Positions 48,417 through 56,826 of a DNA stretch of 64,000 bases are shown here, in pieces. Position 1 is the first letter of the stretch. Every line of letters begins with the position of its first letter. This DNA is from a virus, in IMG/VR virus record IMGVR_UViG_3300021185_003145, positions 27,667 to 91,666 of that record; one strand, 5' to 3'. Both the position numbers and the translations under genes were made by a program. The notes under the pieces are model-generated. The model was given only the letters and a program-made list of their open reading frames with translations, was not told where the DNA came from and did no database searches.

Positions 48417-49430
48417 TTATAGATTCCTGTATATTTCCATTAATAAATTACTGTCGTACAACTCACTTTGTACTGCGGTAAGTTGACTGTATACAATACT
48501 ATCAACACTTTCAAAGTTAATTTCTACTTGCTCATCATAATCTGTTTCAACGTTCTTTTGTGGTAATAGTGCAAGTTCTCTTACATCATATTGCTCATAA
48601 AATGTTTCTTTTATAAAGTTTGCTTCTTCATAACTGATATCAATATCCAAGTTAATTCTTGCATACGTTTTAGGTAACAATAGTTTATCTGGATTATCAA
48701 GTAAGTCACTAAGTTTTAGCACACGATACTTTGGAGCATCATGCCATTTATGAAATACATGTGGTTTGTCCCATTCAAGTATCATTGCACCTCTATCATC
48801 GTCCCATGCATCTGAATAGTTGTGCGGAAAAGCATTACCGATGTAACTTATGTTTCCTACTTCTTGTCTTTTGTGAAAGTGCCCAGTAAACATACGTTCA
48901 ACACCTTGAAAGTGGTTGTTCTTTAGTTCACCGTGATCGGGCATTTGTATCATTGCGTTCATATAAAAACTAGGAAGTTCAAAATGTCCTAGCATATACT
49001 TTGCTTCAATCTTTTTAATTTGTTTCCACTCGTCGCCAACGAGCCACGGAACAATAGCAACATCACCTTCAATTGTAATGTCGTTAAACAATCTTACGTT
49101 TGGTAAATGCTTAACCCAGGCTACACTATTGAAATCACGTTTATCTCTATAATACTCATCATGGTTGCCAGGCAAAAATATTACCTGATCAAACGCATCA
49201 CTAAGTTTAGTCATAGCCATAATACTGTAATTTAGTGTAGCAACGTTTATACTTGCTCTGTGATGGTGCCAGTCGCCAAGAAATAAACAAGTTTCTGCTC
49301 CTTGTTCTTTTCCTAGTTTAATAGCCCACTCAACAAATGCTACACAATCTTCGTTATGTGCATATGCATTACTTTTGTTGCCAAAGTGTATATCCGTAAA
49401 AACTACTGCTTTCTTGAATAAGTTACTCAT
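48417..49430 (-). CDS. 47: gp47 recombination nuclease subunit (SbcD/Mre11-like)
   Basis: Metallophosphoesterase with all metal-binding motifs: D13-x-H15 (FTDIHFG), GDWHHH (52-57), GNHDE (88-92), GHFE and GHFHKR. 337 residues match T4 gp47 (339). It is the first gene of a six-gene early operon (47, 46, 60 aa, ANL enzyme, DUF6356, GIY-YIG), preceded by TTGCTC-17-TACAAT directly after the gp55 stop codon, with AGGAC before the ATG. Confidence 0.95.
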   Translation of the reverse strand: MSNLFKKAVVFTDIHFGNKSNAYAHNEDCVAFVEWAIKLGKEQGAETCLFLGDWHHHRASINVATLNYSIMAMTKLSDAFDQVIFLPGNHDEYYRDKRDFNSVAWVKHLPNVRLFNDITIEGDVAIVPWLVGDEWKQIKKIEAKYMLGHFELPSFYMNAMIQMPDHGELKNNHFQGVERMFTGHFHKRQEVGNISYIGNAFPHNYSDAWDDDRGAMILEWDKPHVFHKWHDAPKYRVLKLSDLLDNPDKLLLPKTYARINLDIDISYEEANFIKETFYEQYDVRELALLPQKNVETDYDEQVEINFESVDSIVYSQLTAVQSELYDSNLLMEIYRNL

Positions 49431-49462
49431 ACAAGTCCTATCATGCTTCTGAAATATACGTT

Positions 49463-49491
49463 ATTGTATAGGTTTTTTGAGTAAAGAGCAA
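49463..49491 (-). promoter_or_regulatory. Early promoter of the gp47-gp46 operon
   Basis: TTGCTC (49491-49486), 17 nt, TACAAT (49468-49463) on the minus strand, starting 2 nt after the gp55 stop codon. Confidence 0.68.
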
Positions 49492-49492
49492 C

Positions 49493-50326
49493 CTATTTTT
49501 TGTCTCTAGGTGCCACTAATTTAGATTCTTCAGCAATCCTGTTATTCCATTCACTGTTATGTTGTCTGGTATAACTTGGTGTTAAATCATTCATTTCAAG
49601 TATATCATCACGTATGTTTTGATTACGTTTCTCAATGTTTAGTACTCTTGTAAAACTATTTGTAATAGCGGCAGTATAATAAGCAAACGGGTTTTGACTT
49701 TTTGATTCGTCAAATTGTAAACCGATCTGTGCAAGTTGTACAAGTGCTTGTCCACGCATTTCGTCAACATATGTATAACCACGCCAGTTATATCTATGAC
49801 TGTAACGCTCGCACAGTTTCATGTACATGTTTGCAAGTTTGGTTGATGTTTTTCCATGATCCTGACTAAAGTAACCATTCTCCATTCCGCCAACCCAATG
49901 ACTTTTTGCCACTAGTTGTAGTTCTCCGTCGTCATCATGTCTATAATGCTGATATGGAGGAAACAAACACTTGGTATGATGGTCTGCAACTGTTTTAGGA
50001 GTTTTTTTACGTCCTGGTTCTAATGGAATATGTTCAAATGTCATTACACGGAACACTAGTTCACTTAACTTAAAACTTTCAGGATCAACTGCAAAGTCTG
50101 CCATTTTTAATTTTTTGTTATCATTTTTTTCAAATGCCGCACGTTGTAATCTATCAGCCCGTGCTTTGCGAGCTTCTTTGATAGCAGATTTGTCAATAGC
50201 GGCTACACTTAGTACAATACAATCAACGTCTTTTGCTTCAATATCAATATATGATCCGTAACTTGTTTTACTTTTGTGTATTTCTTTTAATAAATCTCTG
50301 TTATTAAGATAGTTTTTTGTTGCCAT
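49493..50326 (-). CDS. 55: gp55 late-transcription sigma factor
   Basis: Phage sigma factor that directs host RNA polymerase to late promoters. KNYLNNRDLLKEIHKSK at the start and the region-2-like block WRGYTYVDEMRGQALVQLAQIGLQFDESKSQNPFAYYTAAITNSFTRVLNIEKRNQNIRDD at about 180-245 match T4-like gp55. Between them (about 60-170) is an insert absent from T4 gp55 (185 residues) with basic helices and HYRHDDDGEL. The late boxes across this window are its expected targets. It is transcribed early from a promoter that overlaps the gp48 late promoter on the other strand. Confidence 0.88.
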   Translation of the reverse strand: MATKNYLNNRDLLKEIHKSKTSYGSYIDIEAKDVDCIVLSVAAIDKSAIKEARKARADRLQRAAFEKNDNKKLKMADFAVDPESFKLSELVFRVMTFEHIPLEPGRKKTPKTVADHHTKCLFPPYQHYRHDDDGELQLVAKSHWVGGMENGYFSQDHGKTSTKLANMYMKLCERYSHRYNWRGYTYVDEMRGQALVQLAQIGLQFDESKSQNPFAYYTAAITNSFTRVLNIEKRNQNIRDDILEMNDLTPSYTRQHNSEWNNRIAEESKLVAPRDKK

Positions 50327-50355
50327 AAAGGAATTCCTTATAATTATATGTGTAC

Positions 50356-50384
50356 ATTATAACGTAAATAAATACATAGAGCAA
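50356..50384 (-). promoter_or_regulatory. Early promoter of gp55
   Basis: TTGCTC (50384-50379), 17 nt, TATAAT (50361-50356) on the minus strand. The late box for gp48 lies inside the spacer, on the opposite strand. Confidence 0.75.
50368..50374 (+). promoter_or_regulatory. Late promoter of the baseplate operon (gp48 onwards)
   Basis: AATAAATA on the plus strand, with a second overlapping GTAAATA at 50364-50370; AGAGGT lies before the gp48 ATG at 50400. Confidence 0.72.
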
Positions 50385-50399
50385 GAGGTATTTTATATA

Positions 50400-51335
50400 A
50401 TGGGTAGAATTTTAAATAGTAAAGGCGATGTACAATACACTGCCAAAGGCAAGCCAGTTTCGCAATTAGCAAAAAACAAAGGTGTAACAACGTCAACTGT
50501 TCCATCTTATGCAAGTTACGGCGAGTTTGCAGACAAAAATCCAATGGCTGCCAAAATTGCAGGCGGTATATTTCCTGGCATAAAAGATATAGCAGGTGGC
50601 GGTGCTCCTGATATTGGCAGACTATTTGGTGCTGGTATTACTAAAGGCGCTAGTGCTAATAAAAAAGGCGCAGCAATGAGTACTAGTTACCCGGTTGTTG
50701 GTAATAAAAATTCAGACCATAGAGTAAGACTTAGTTTACCTCCTAAAAGTAAAATTTTATATAATGGCAGTACTGGCGGTTTAATTTCACCGTTAGCAGA
50801 GACAAATGGAGTTGTATTTCCTTATACTCCTGCTATTACATTTCAACATCAAGTTGATTATTCAAGAACAAGTCCTACACATAGTAATTATCCTTTTAAT
50901 TTCTATAGTAATAGTGCAGTACAAGACATATTAATAACAGGGACGTTTACTGTTGATTCAGGTCCTGATGCAATCTATGTGATGGCAGTAATACAATTTT
51001 TAAGAACAATTACAAAAATGTTTGGAGAAGCGGATGGAGCTCTTGCAGGTAACCCACCTCCAATTATGAGATTAAGTGGACACGGACAACATTTAATGCC
51101 AAACATTCCTTGTGTTGTTAACAACGTATCGATTACACTACCAGCAGAAGTAGACTATATGGCAATACCAGGTTTATCAGCAGGGGGTTTTGATAGTTCA
51201 CCAGGAACAACTCGTGTACCAAGACAAACAGAAATAAGTGTAGGCGTTACACCGGTTTACAGTAGAAATCAATTAAGAGAATTTGGTTTAGATACACTTG
51301 CAAGTGGAGCCGGTAGTTCAAAAGGATTTATCTAA
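50400..51335 (+). CDS. 48: gp48 baseplate tail-tube cap
   Basis: Sits on the hub and starts the tail tube. The first 100 residues are a Gly/Ala/Lys-rich N-terminal arm. The tube-like domain from about 105 has RVRLSLPPKSKILYNG, GVVFPYTPAITFQHQVDY, NYPFNFYSNSAVQDILITGTFTVDS and IPCVVNNVSITLPAEVDY, typical of gp48 in marine T4-like phages. 311 residues versus 364 in T4. It is the first gene of the plus-strand baseplate operon and overlaps the following 49-codon gene (TAATG). Confidence 0.85.
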   Translation: MGRILNSKGDVQYTAKGKPVSQLAKNKGVTTSTVPSYASYGEFADKNPMAAKIAGGIFPGIKDIAGGGAPDIGRLFGAGITKGASANKKGAAMSTSYPVVGNKNSDHRVRLSLPPKSKILYNGSTGGLISPLAETNGVVFPYTPAITFQHQVDYSRTSPTHSNYPFNFYSNSAVQDILITGTFTVDSGPDAIYVMAVIQFLRTITKMFGEADGALAGNPPPIMRLSGHGQHLMPNIPCVVNNVSITLPAEVDYMAIPGLSAGGFDSSPGTTRVPRQTEISVGVTPVYSRNQLREFGLDTLASGAGSSKGFI

Positions 51336-51484
51336 TGGAACAAAAAGTAACCGAAGGCGATGTACAAGCAGGTATAGAATTCATATACCACATGCGAGAA
51401 CACTTAGTAGACGTAGGCGTAGCAACTGCATACTTGTTTGCTTGTTATGGCATTTACCTACTAATGAAGAAATATATAAAGTAA
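51335..51484 (+). CDS. Small membrane protein, 49 aa
   Basis: Reads EQKVTEGDVQAGIEFIYHMREHLVDV, then a hydrophobic segment GVATAYLFACYGIYLLM (about 28-44) and a basic end KKYIK. One membrane span with an acidic N-terminus outside the bilayer is likely. It starts on the TAATG shared with gp48 and ends 9 nt before gp53 with AAGGAA between, so it is a genuine member of the operon. Unlike its neighbours it does not resemble a baseplate protein; lysis, membrane-contact or entry-exclusion roles are open. Confidence 0.7.
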   Translation: MEQKVTEGDVQAGIEFIYHMREHLVDVGVATAYLFACYGIYLLMKKYIK

Positions 51485-51493
51485 GGAAACACT

Positions 51494-51793
51494 ATGGCGT
51501 ACAGTAACACTAGCCCTTATTATAAAACTGGAATAAATGCTAACAGGCAACTAGAGACATTAACACCTCGACCAATTAGTGCTTCAGTAGGTGACCAAAT
51601 ATTAACAATCAACACCACATATGAATATCGTCCAGACTTGCTCGCGAGTGACTTATACGATAATCCAAAGTTATGGTGGGTATTTGCACAACGTAATCCA
51701 AATGTAATTCATGACCCAATATGGGATATGAAGCAAGGAGTTAGTATATTCTTACCCGAGCAAGAACGACTATTTAATGATTTAGGAATATAA
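51494..51793 (+). CDS. 53: gp53 baseplate wedge protein
   Basis: 99 residues. TINTTYEYRPDLLASDLYDNPKLWWVFAQRNPNVIHDPIWDMKQGVSIFLP is the conserved gp53 domain (LysM-like), with the diagnostic RPDLLA.DLY....LWWVF and DPI.D...G..I..P motifs. T4 gp53 is 196 residues, so only the core domain is kept. It binds the wedge and links it to the hub late in assembly. AAGGAA precedes the ATG. Confidence 0.88.
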   Translation: MAYSNTSPYYKTGINANRQLETLTPRPISASVGDQILTINTTYEYRPDLLASDLYDNPKLWWVFAQRNPNVIHDPIWDMKQGVSIFLPEQERLFNDLGI

Positions 51794-51794
51794 C

Positions 51795-54527
51795 GTGGCA
51801 CTTCAAAACTTAGTAAATGGCTTGGGTAAACTAGTACCAGAAAGTCAAAAAGAAGCATACAATAAAGATGCTGCGGCCGCAATGAAACATATGAATGCAC
51901 TAACTGGCGGTCCTGGCGGAAAGTCACAAGGTATTGCTGGTTCCGGTTCAGGCGGTAAAGAAAAAATAGGAGATCCTACTAAGAAACAATATAAACAAGT
52001 TGTTACTAAAGGTATAGACAAAGATGGATTTTCATATACAGAAACAAAACGTGTAGAAATTACTCCAACAAAAAAAGAGGCTCCGGTTGTAACTAAAGAT
52101 GTTGCAACTAAGAATGTACGTCTCAGCCAAGCAGACGATGATTCTGAGCTAAGTGATGAGGCAATTGAAGTACTAGAAAGATCACAAACAAAAGATACAA
52201 CTAAAATTCCAGCACTGTTTAAGAAAAACGTATTACATGAATATGCAAGTTATACATATCATTTTGAGTTGTTTGTTTTAGGAGTAGATGATTTTAATAA
52301 TTTTGTAGAAGACCCTAAGTTTACTGTTGAAGACTTACCCGGACGCCTATTAATTAAATCAGGTGGCGGTAGTCAAAAGAATAGAAACAAATTTTTTAAG
52401 TTAGATTACTTTATTGATGATGTTGAGATTGCTAGTAAAATTGCACCGGGTGCCGGTAATGTTGGAAGTGTAAACACAGAAGTTAGTTTTACAGTTACAG
52501 AACCATACGGAATGACATTACTCAACGGACTTGTAATGGCAGCTAAAGAAATGGGCGGTTATAACTATACTAATCAACCATATTTGTTAAAAGTAAGTTT
52601 TAAAGGATATGACAAAGACGGCGTGTTAATTGAAAAAGCATCCGCTGAATCAACAAGATATATTCCTATAAAAATAAAAAAGTTTACGTTTGGAGCAACT
52701 GAGGCAGGCACAGTTTACAACATTGAATGTGTACCTTATCATAGTTTAGCATTAGAAAATACTAAAGCAACAATTAAAACTGATGTTAAAGTTAATGCAA
52801 CTACTATTGGAGAATTTCTAACTAGTGATATTACAACATTTACCAAGTACAGAAAGAAGATAACAAATCCAATGGGCGACCCAGAGGATATAGTAGACGC
52901 AATCAGATCAGACGTTGTACAAGGTGGACTTGCAGGTTATTTTAATTTAATTGAAAAAGAGCAAGTAAAACAAGGAACTAAACTATACGCTGACGAATAT
53001 GAATTTGTAGTAGATCCTGATATTTCTACATCAACTATTACATTACAAGATGTTGTTGAATATAGAAAAATTAAAAATGAAAACGATCCTGCTAAAAAGG
53101 CACAAGGTCAGTTCTTAAAAAACTTTAATTATAATGAGTCAAAGCAGTCTTATTCAATACGTGCAGGTACAAACCTAATACAGTGTATTCACAGTATAAT
53201 GAGAACAAGCACATACATGACAAACCAAGTTAAGAACGATAACTTGCAATTAGTACCTGACAAACAATTTAGTCAGTATAAAGAAAATGAAGACACACCA
53301 ATTAACTTTTACAGAATTGTTCCTAAGATTACACTACTAGATAAGTGGGACACAAAGCGAAATTGCTTTGCAAGAAAAATGACCTATACAATTAAAAAGT
53401 ATAACATGCACGGTAAAGACTTTGAAAACTTTGGTCAGGCACCTATTAAGGACGTTGTTAAAGATTATAAATACCTATACACAGGACAGAACAACGACAT
53501 ATTAAATTTTGACATTCAGTTTAATAGTGCGTATTACCAAAAAAACTTATATCAAATTGCAGAAAAGGCAAAAAAGTCTCCAACACAAAAGTCTGCATAT
53601 GATCCATCAGATTTTGCCGCAGGTAATTTAGCCAAGACAGATGCTAACTCAGTTAGTGTTATTGCTCCATTTAATAAAGAAGCAGTAATAGATGTTGGAA
53701 GTTCAAAAGGAATAAGCGATCCTAGAAGCGACCCACGTTCAATGATTGTTGATAACTTTATGCAAGATGTATTTTCAACAGGTGCAGATTTAATTGAAGT
53801 ATCTCTTGAAATTATAGGAGATCCTGCTTTTATACAATCACAAGATTTAAGAATAGTAAGCAATGCTACATCAGAAGCACCAACTTACTTTCCAGATGAT
53901 AAATCTTTAAATCCAGACAGAGAGTGGCATTTGTCATTATCATTTAGAAACCCAGAAGATATTAATACCGAAACAGGATTGTATAGCGGATTTGGACATG
54001 ACAAAGATGGACTTGCAGAAGTTACTGCACCTACTATGAATGGCATATACAAAGCCGTTGAAGTTGATAGTAAATTTACAGGTGGTAAGTTTACACAGAG
54101 TATAAAAGCAATTAGAGAAAGAGGCAGACAGTTATCTGATTTTGTTGATAAGTCTGAGGGCCAGAAGCGTGTCGAAAGTGTAAAAGAAATTAATCAGCGT
54201 GTGGATTTAAAAATTAAACAAACTCCGGATATTAAATCTCAACTTACAAAAGCAATACAAAATAATAGTCCTGGTAACCCATTTAGTGCAGCCAACAAAC
54301 TAGAACCTGATAGTTTTGATAAAACAATAACAGGATCCAATGCAGTTAAGAATGCAATAGACAAAGCAGGTAGTTTAGGAAAAGCATTTCCACCCGGTGA
54401 TGTTAATAGCATAGGTGAAGGCGTAGAAGCAATTACAGGTGGTTGGTCACCTAAACCAGGCACTATAGCAAAGGCTAAAAAAGCAGGAACAAATCTGCTT
54501 AAAAGTGCTAGGACAATAGCAACATGA
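51795..54527 (+). CDS. Large baseplate hub structural protein, 910 aa
   Basis: Disordered Gly/Lys/Thr-rich first 130 residues. A beta-rich domain follows with YASYTYHFELFVLGVDDFNNF, DYFIDDVEIASKIAP, SFTVTEPYGMTLLNGLVMAAKEMG and PYLLKVSFKGYDKDG, a pattern found in large virion proteins of marine T4-like phages. A middle helical region and a C-terminal Lys/Pro/Gly-rich tail complete it. Its place between gp53 and gp5 and the absence of a recognisable gp27 make a hub-platform role likely, but homology to gp27 is not visible. GTG start; its stop overlaps the gp5 ATG (ATGA). Confidence 0.75.
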   Translation: MALQNLVNGLGKLVPESQKEAYNKDAAAAMKHMNALTGGPGGKSQGIAGSGSGGKEKIGDPTKKQYKQVVTKGIDKDGFSYTETKRVEITPTKKEAPVVTKDVATKNVRLSQADDDSELSDEAIEVLERSQTKDTTKIPALFKKNVLHEYASYTYHFELFVLGVDDFNNFVEDPKFTVEDLPGRLLIKSGGGSQKNRNKFFKLDYFIDDVEIASKIAPGAGNVGSVNTEVSFTVTEPYGMTLLNGLVMAAKEMGGYNYTNQPYLLKVSFKGYDKDGVLIEKASAESTRYIPIKIKKFTFGATEAGTVYNIECVPYHSLALENTKATIKTDVKVNATTIGEFLTSDITTFTKYRKKITNPMGDPEDIVDAIRSDVVQGGLAGYFNLIEKEQVKQGTKLYADEYEFVVDPDISTSTITLQDVVEYRKIKNENDPAKKAQGQFLKNFNYNESKQSYSIRAGTNLIQCIHSIMRTSTYMTNQVKNDNLQLVPDKQFSQYKENEDTPINFYRIVPKITLLDKWDTKRNCFARKMTYTIKKYNMHGKDFENFGQAPIKDVVKDYKYLYTGQNNDILNFDIQFNSAYYQKNLYQIAEKAKKSPTQKSAYDPSDFAAGNLAKTDANSVSVIAPFNKEAVIDVGSSKGISDPRSDPRSMIVDNFMQDVFSTGADLIEVSLEIIGDPAFIQSQDLRIVSNATSEAPTYFPDDKSLNPDREWHLSLSFRNPEDINTETGLYSGFGHDKDGLAEVTAPTMNGIYKAVEVDSKFTGGKFTQSIKAIRERGRQLSDFVDKSEGQKRVESVKEINQRVDLKIKQTPDIKSQLTKAIQNNSPGNPFSAANKLEPDSFDKTITGSNAVKNAIDKAGSLGKAFPPGDVNSIGEGVEAITGGWSPKPGTIAKAKKAGTNLLKSARTIAT

Positions 54528-55861
54528 GTACAACCACACAACAGTTTTTTAATAGGATTGATCCAGACCTCGACGTAATGAAAAAACGTCAGATTGTTGA
54601 TCCAGGTCCTTATGAAGGTATTATTAAAAACAACAGTGACGTGTTAAGAACAGGACGTATTGAAGTATACATTCCAGCATTTGGCGGTCCTGAACAAGCA
54701 ACAAACAGTTGGATACCAATACAATGGAGTACACCATACTACGGCAAAACAGATAAAGACAATATAGGTAAAGATCAACTTGATGGCATATACAGTTACG
54801 GAATGTGGATGTCGCCACCCGATCCAGGAGTTAGAGTTGTTGTAACTTTTCTTGAAGGTGTTAAAGATAAAGGTGTTTGTATAGGTTGCTTGATTGATGA
54901 TATGAGTAATCATATGACTCCAGGTATTCCTAGTAGTAAAAACTGGATTGAAGATCCAAAAGTATTTGATATTTTACCAGCAGCAGAAACTGGCAGAGAT
55001 ATTTTACCGGTTATTGAAAGAAACCCAAAATTTAAAGATGAAACTAGAAGCACACTAGGTGTACTACAAAGACCAGTTAATATTCCTTTATTAAAAATAT
55101 TTAAACAACAAGGGTTATTAAACGATACAGTACGTGGACAAAGTTTTAGTAGTAGTCAAAGAGAAAACAATAGTTCAGTTTATGGAATAAGCACTCCGGG
55201 AAGATCTGTACACACTGATCCAGCAACTAACATTCAATTAAAAGAACGAATGGAAGAAGGAACTGCAACTGAAGAAGATTTAAAAGTTAAGGAACGTTTG
55301 CCAGGTCACATGTTTATTATGGACGACGGCGATGTTGAAGGTGATAGTAACTTGATTCGTTTAAGAACAAGTACAGGACATCAAATCTTAATGGACGATA
55401 AAAAAGGTATTGTATATGTTGCAACTGCAAGTGGTAATGCTTGGATTGAAATGGACAACACTGGAAATACAAATGCCTATAGTGCAGGAAACTTTAGTGT
55501 ACATTGCGAAGGAACATTTAATGTACAAGCAGGTGGTAATATTAATTTAGAAGCAGACATGAACGTAAATATAAAATCAAAAGAAGCCGCAGTAAAAATA
55601 CATGCTGAGGATGGAACAATAGATGCAGTAAGTGAAAAAGGAACTTATATACAAAGTGAAGGACCTTTGCATGTTAGAACTGCTGAAGATCAAAAGTTCA
55701 CTGCATTAGATAGTGACATACATCATAACGGACCAGAGGCAACAGTTGCGTCAACACCGACAACAAATGATTTAGTAGGATCTAACAATAACAAAGATGT
55801 ACTAAGCAGTATTGCCAATGTGGTTCCAGAACATGAGCCTTGGAGTAGAGGAGACGAATAA
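54524..55861 (+). CDS. 5: gp5 central spike / baseplate hub, without lysozyme domain
   Basis: OB-fold domain at about 30-120 (YEGIIKNNSDVLRTGRIEVYIPAFGG, WMSPPDPGVRVVVTFLEG, GVCIGCLIDD), a linker, then from about 260 a VgrG/gp5-type beta-helix (RLRTSTGHQILMDDKKGIVYVATASG, FNVQAGGNINLEADMNVNIK). T4 gp5 has a lysozyme domain between these parts. Here that interval (about 130-255) has no lysozyme-like E...D...T pattern, so penetration is probably purely mechanical. A PAAR tip is encoded three genes downstream. ATGA overlap with the 910-residue gene. Confidence 0.87.
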   Translation: MSTTTQQFFNRIDPDLDVMKKRQIVDPGPYEGIIKNNSDVLRTGRIEVYIPAFGGPEQATNSWIPIQWSTPYYGKTDKDNIGKDQLDGIYSYGMWMSPPDPGVRVVVTFLEGVKDKGVCIGCLIDDMSNHMTPGIPSSKNWIEDPKVFDILPAAETGRDILPVIERNPKFKDETRSTLGVLQRPVNIPLLKIFKQQGLLNDTVRGQSFSSSQRENNSSVYGISTPGRSVHTDPATNIQLKERMEEGTATEEDLKVKERLPGHMFIMDDGDVEGDSNLIRLRTSTGHQILMDDKKGIVYVATASGNAWIEMDNTGNTNAYSAGNFSVHCEGTFNVQAGGNINLEADMNVNIKSKEAAVKIHAEDGTIDAVSEKGTYIQSEGPLHVRTAEDQKFTALDSDIHHNGPEATVASTPTTNDLVGSNNNKDVLSSIANVVPEHEPWSRGDE

Positions 55862-56826
55862 TGCCATTTAATTTTGCCGGTAGAGCATTTAACTTTGATA
55901 TGGATGCCGACGTGGCAACCAACTTAACAAAACTAACAGAGGGTGCAAACAAAACACTTAAACTAGGCGGAGATTCCTGTAACATTATGGGAACTATTGG
56001 CGCAATTACACCAGATATTAAAACTGCAATTACGGCTGCTGAAACAGAAGTAAAGACTGCAGAAATGTTAACAAAGACACAAGACGCCGCAGGACAGTTA
56101 ACTGAAGCAATGAGTAGTATAATTGCTTCTAAAGAAACTGCAACTAGCAAGATTGATCAAGTAAACGCATTACTAACAAAACTAACTGATGCTGGCAAGA
56201 TAGAGATGAAATCAAAACTTGAACAAGCATTTATCGATTACATGGATGCAGTTGACGGTAAAGCAACTAAAGTAAATGCATCAGCAGGAAGTGGTATAAT
56301 GATTCCTGTACCTGTAATGGATGATGACGGACATCCAACGTATGATGAGTTTGGCGATCCTATTACAGAAATGAAAACACCAGGTGATGCTATTGCAGAT
56401 GCAATGACAAAAGCAGAAGAAAAACTTAACGTGTGTGTTGAAAAATTAGGTGACATGGTTAGTGTTACAGGCGGATTAAGTTGTAAAGGAATACAAGAAG
56501 CAATGCTCAACAGTAAGTTTGAAGCAAGTGGAACAGTAGGCGAAGCAACTAAAGAAGTTAAAAGTAAAGTGCCAAGACACACTAGACGTATACAAGATAA
56601 TGGCACACTTGTTAATTTTAATATTGATCGTAAAAAGCCTTTTAGAGATGTTGTTGAAACATTGCAAGTAAGAAACCTAAGTGCAAATGAAGAAGCAGGC
56701 GAAAGTCCGTTTGAAGAAAAGACAACATTAATTAGAGTATACGGAACTGAAGCACAGTTGAATAAACGTTACGGTGCAAAAGTTGAAGAGATACCTGAAG
56801 AAGAAGTGGAGAAAATAGCGTTATAA
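55861..56826 (+). CDS. Baseplate-operon protein, 321 aa, paralogue of the next gene
   Basis: Function unknown. Thr/Ala/Lys-rich helical first half (EGANKTLKLG, TAITAAETEVKTAEMLTKTQD), and an inserted VPVPVMDDDGHPTYDEFGDP loop. The C-terminal module LVNFNIDRKKPFRDVVETLQV...TTLIRVYGTEAQLNKRYG also occurs, split into two places, in the following gene. Between gp5 and the PAAR tip it may belong to the hub or spike complex. Overlaps both neighbours with TAATG junctions. Confidence 0.7.
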   Translation: MPFNFAGRAFNFDMDADVATNLTKLTEGANKTLKLGGDSCNIMGTIGAITPDIKTAITAAETEVKTAEMLTKTQDAAGQLTEAMSSIIASKETATSKIDQVNALLTKLTDAGKIEMKSKLEQAFIDYMDAVDGKATKVNASAGSGIMIPVPVMDDDGHPTYDEFGDPITEMKTPGDAIADAMTKAEEKLNVCVEKLGDMVSVTGGLSCKGIQEAMLNSKFEASGTVGEATKEVKSKVPRHTRRIQDNGTLVNFNIDRKKPFRDVVETLQVRNLSANEEAGESPFEEKTTLIRVYGTEAQLNKRYGAKVEEIPEEEVEKIAL

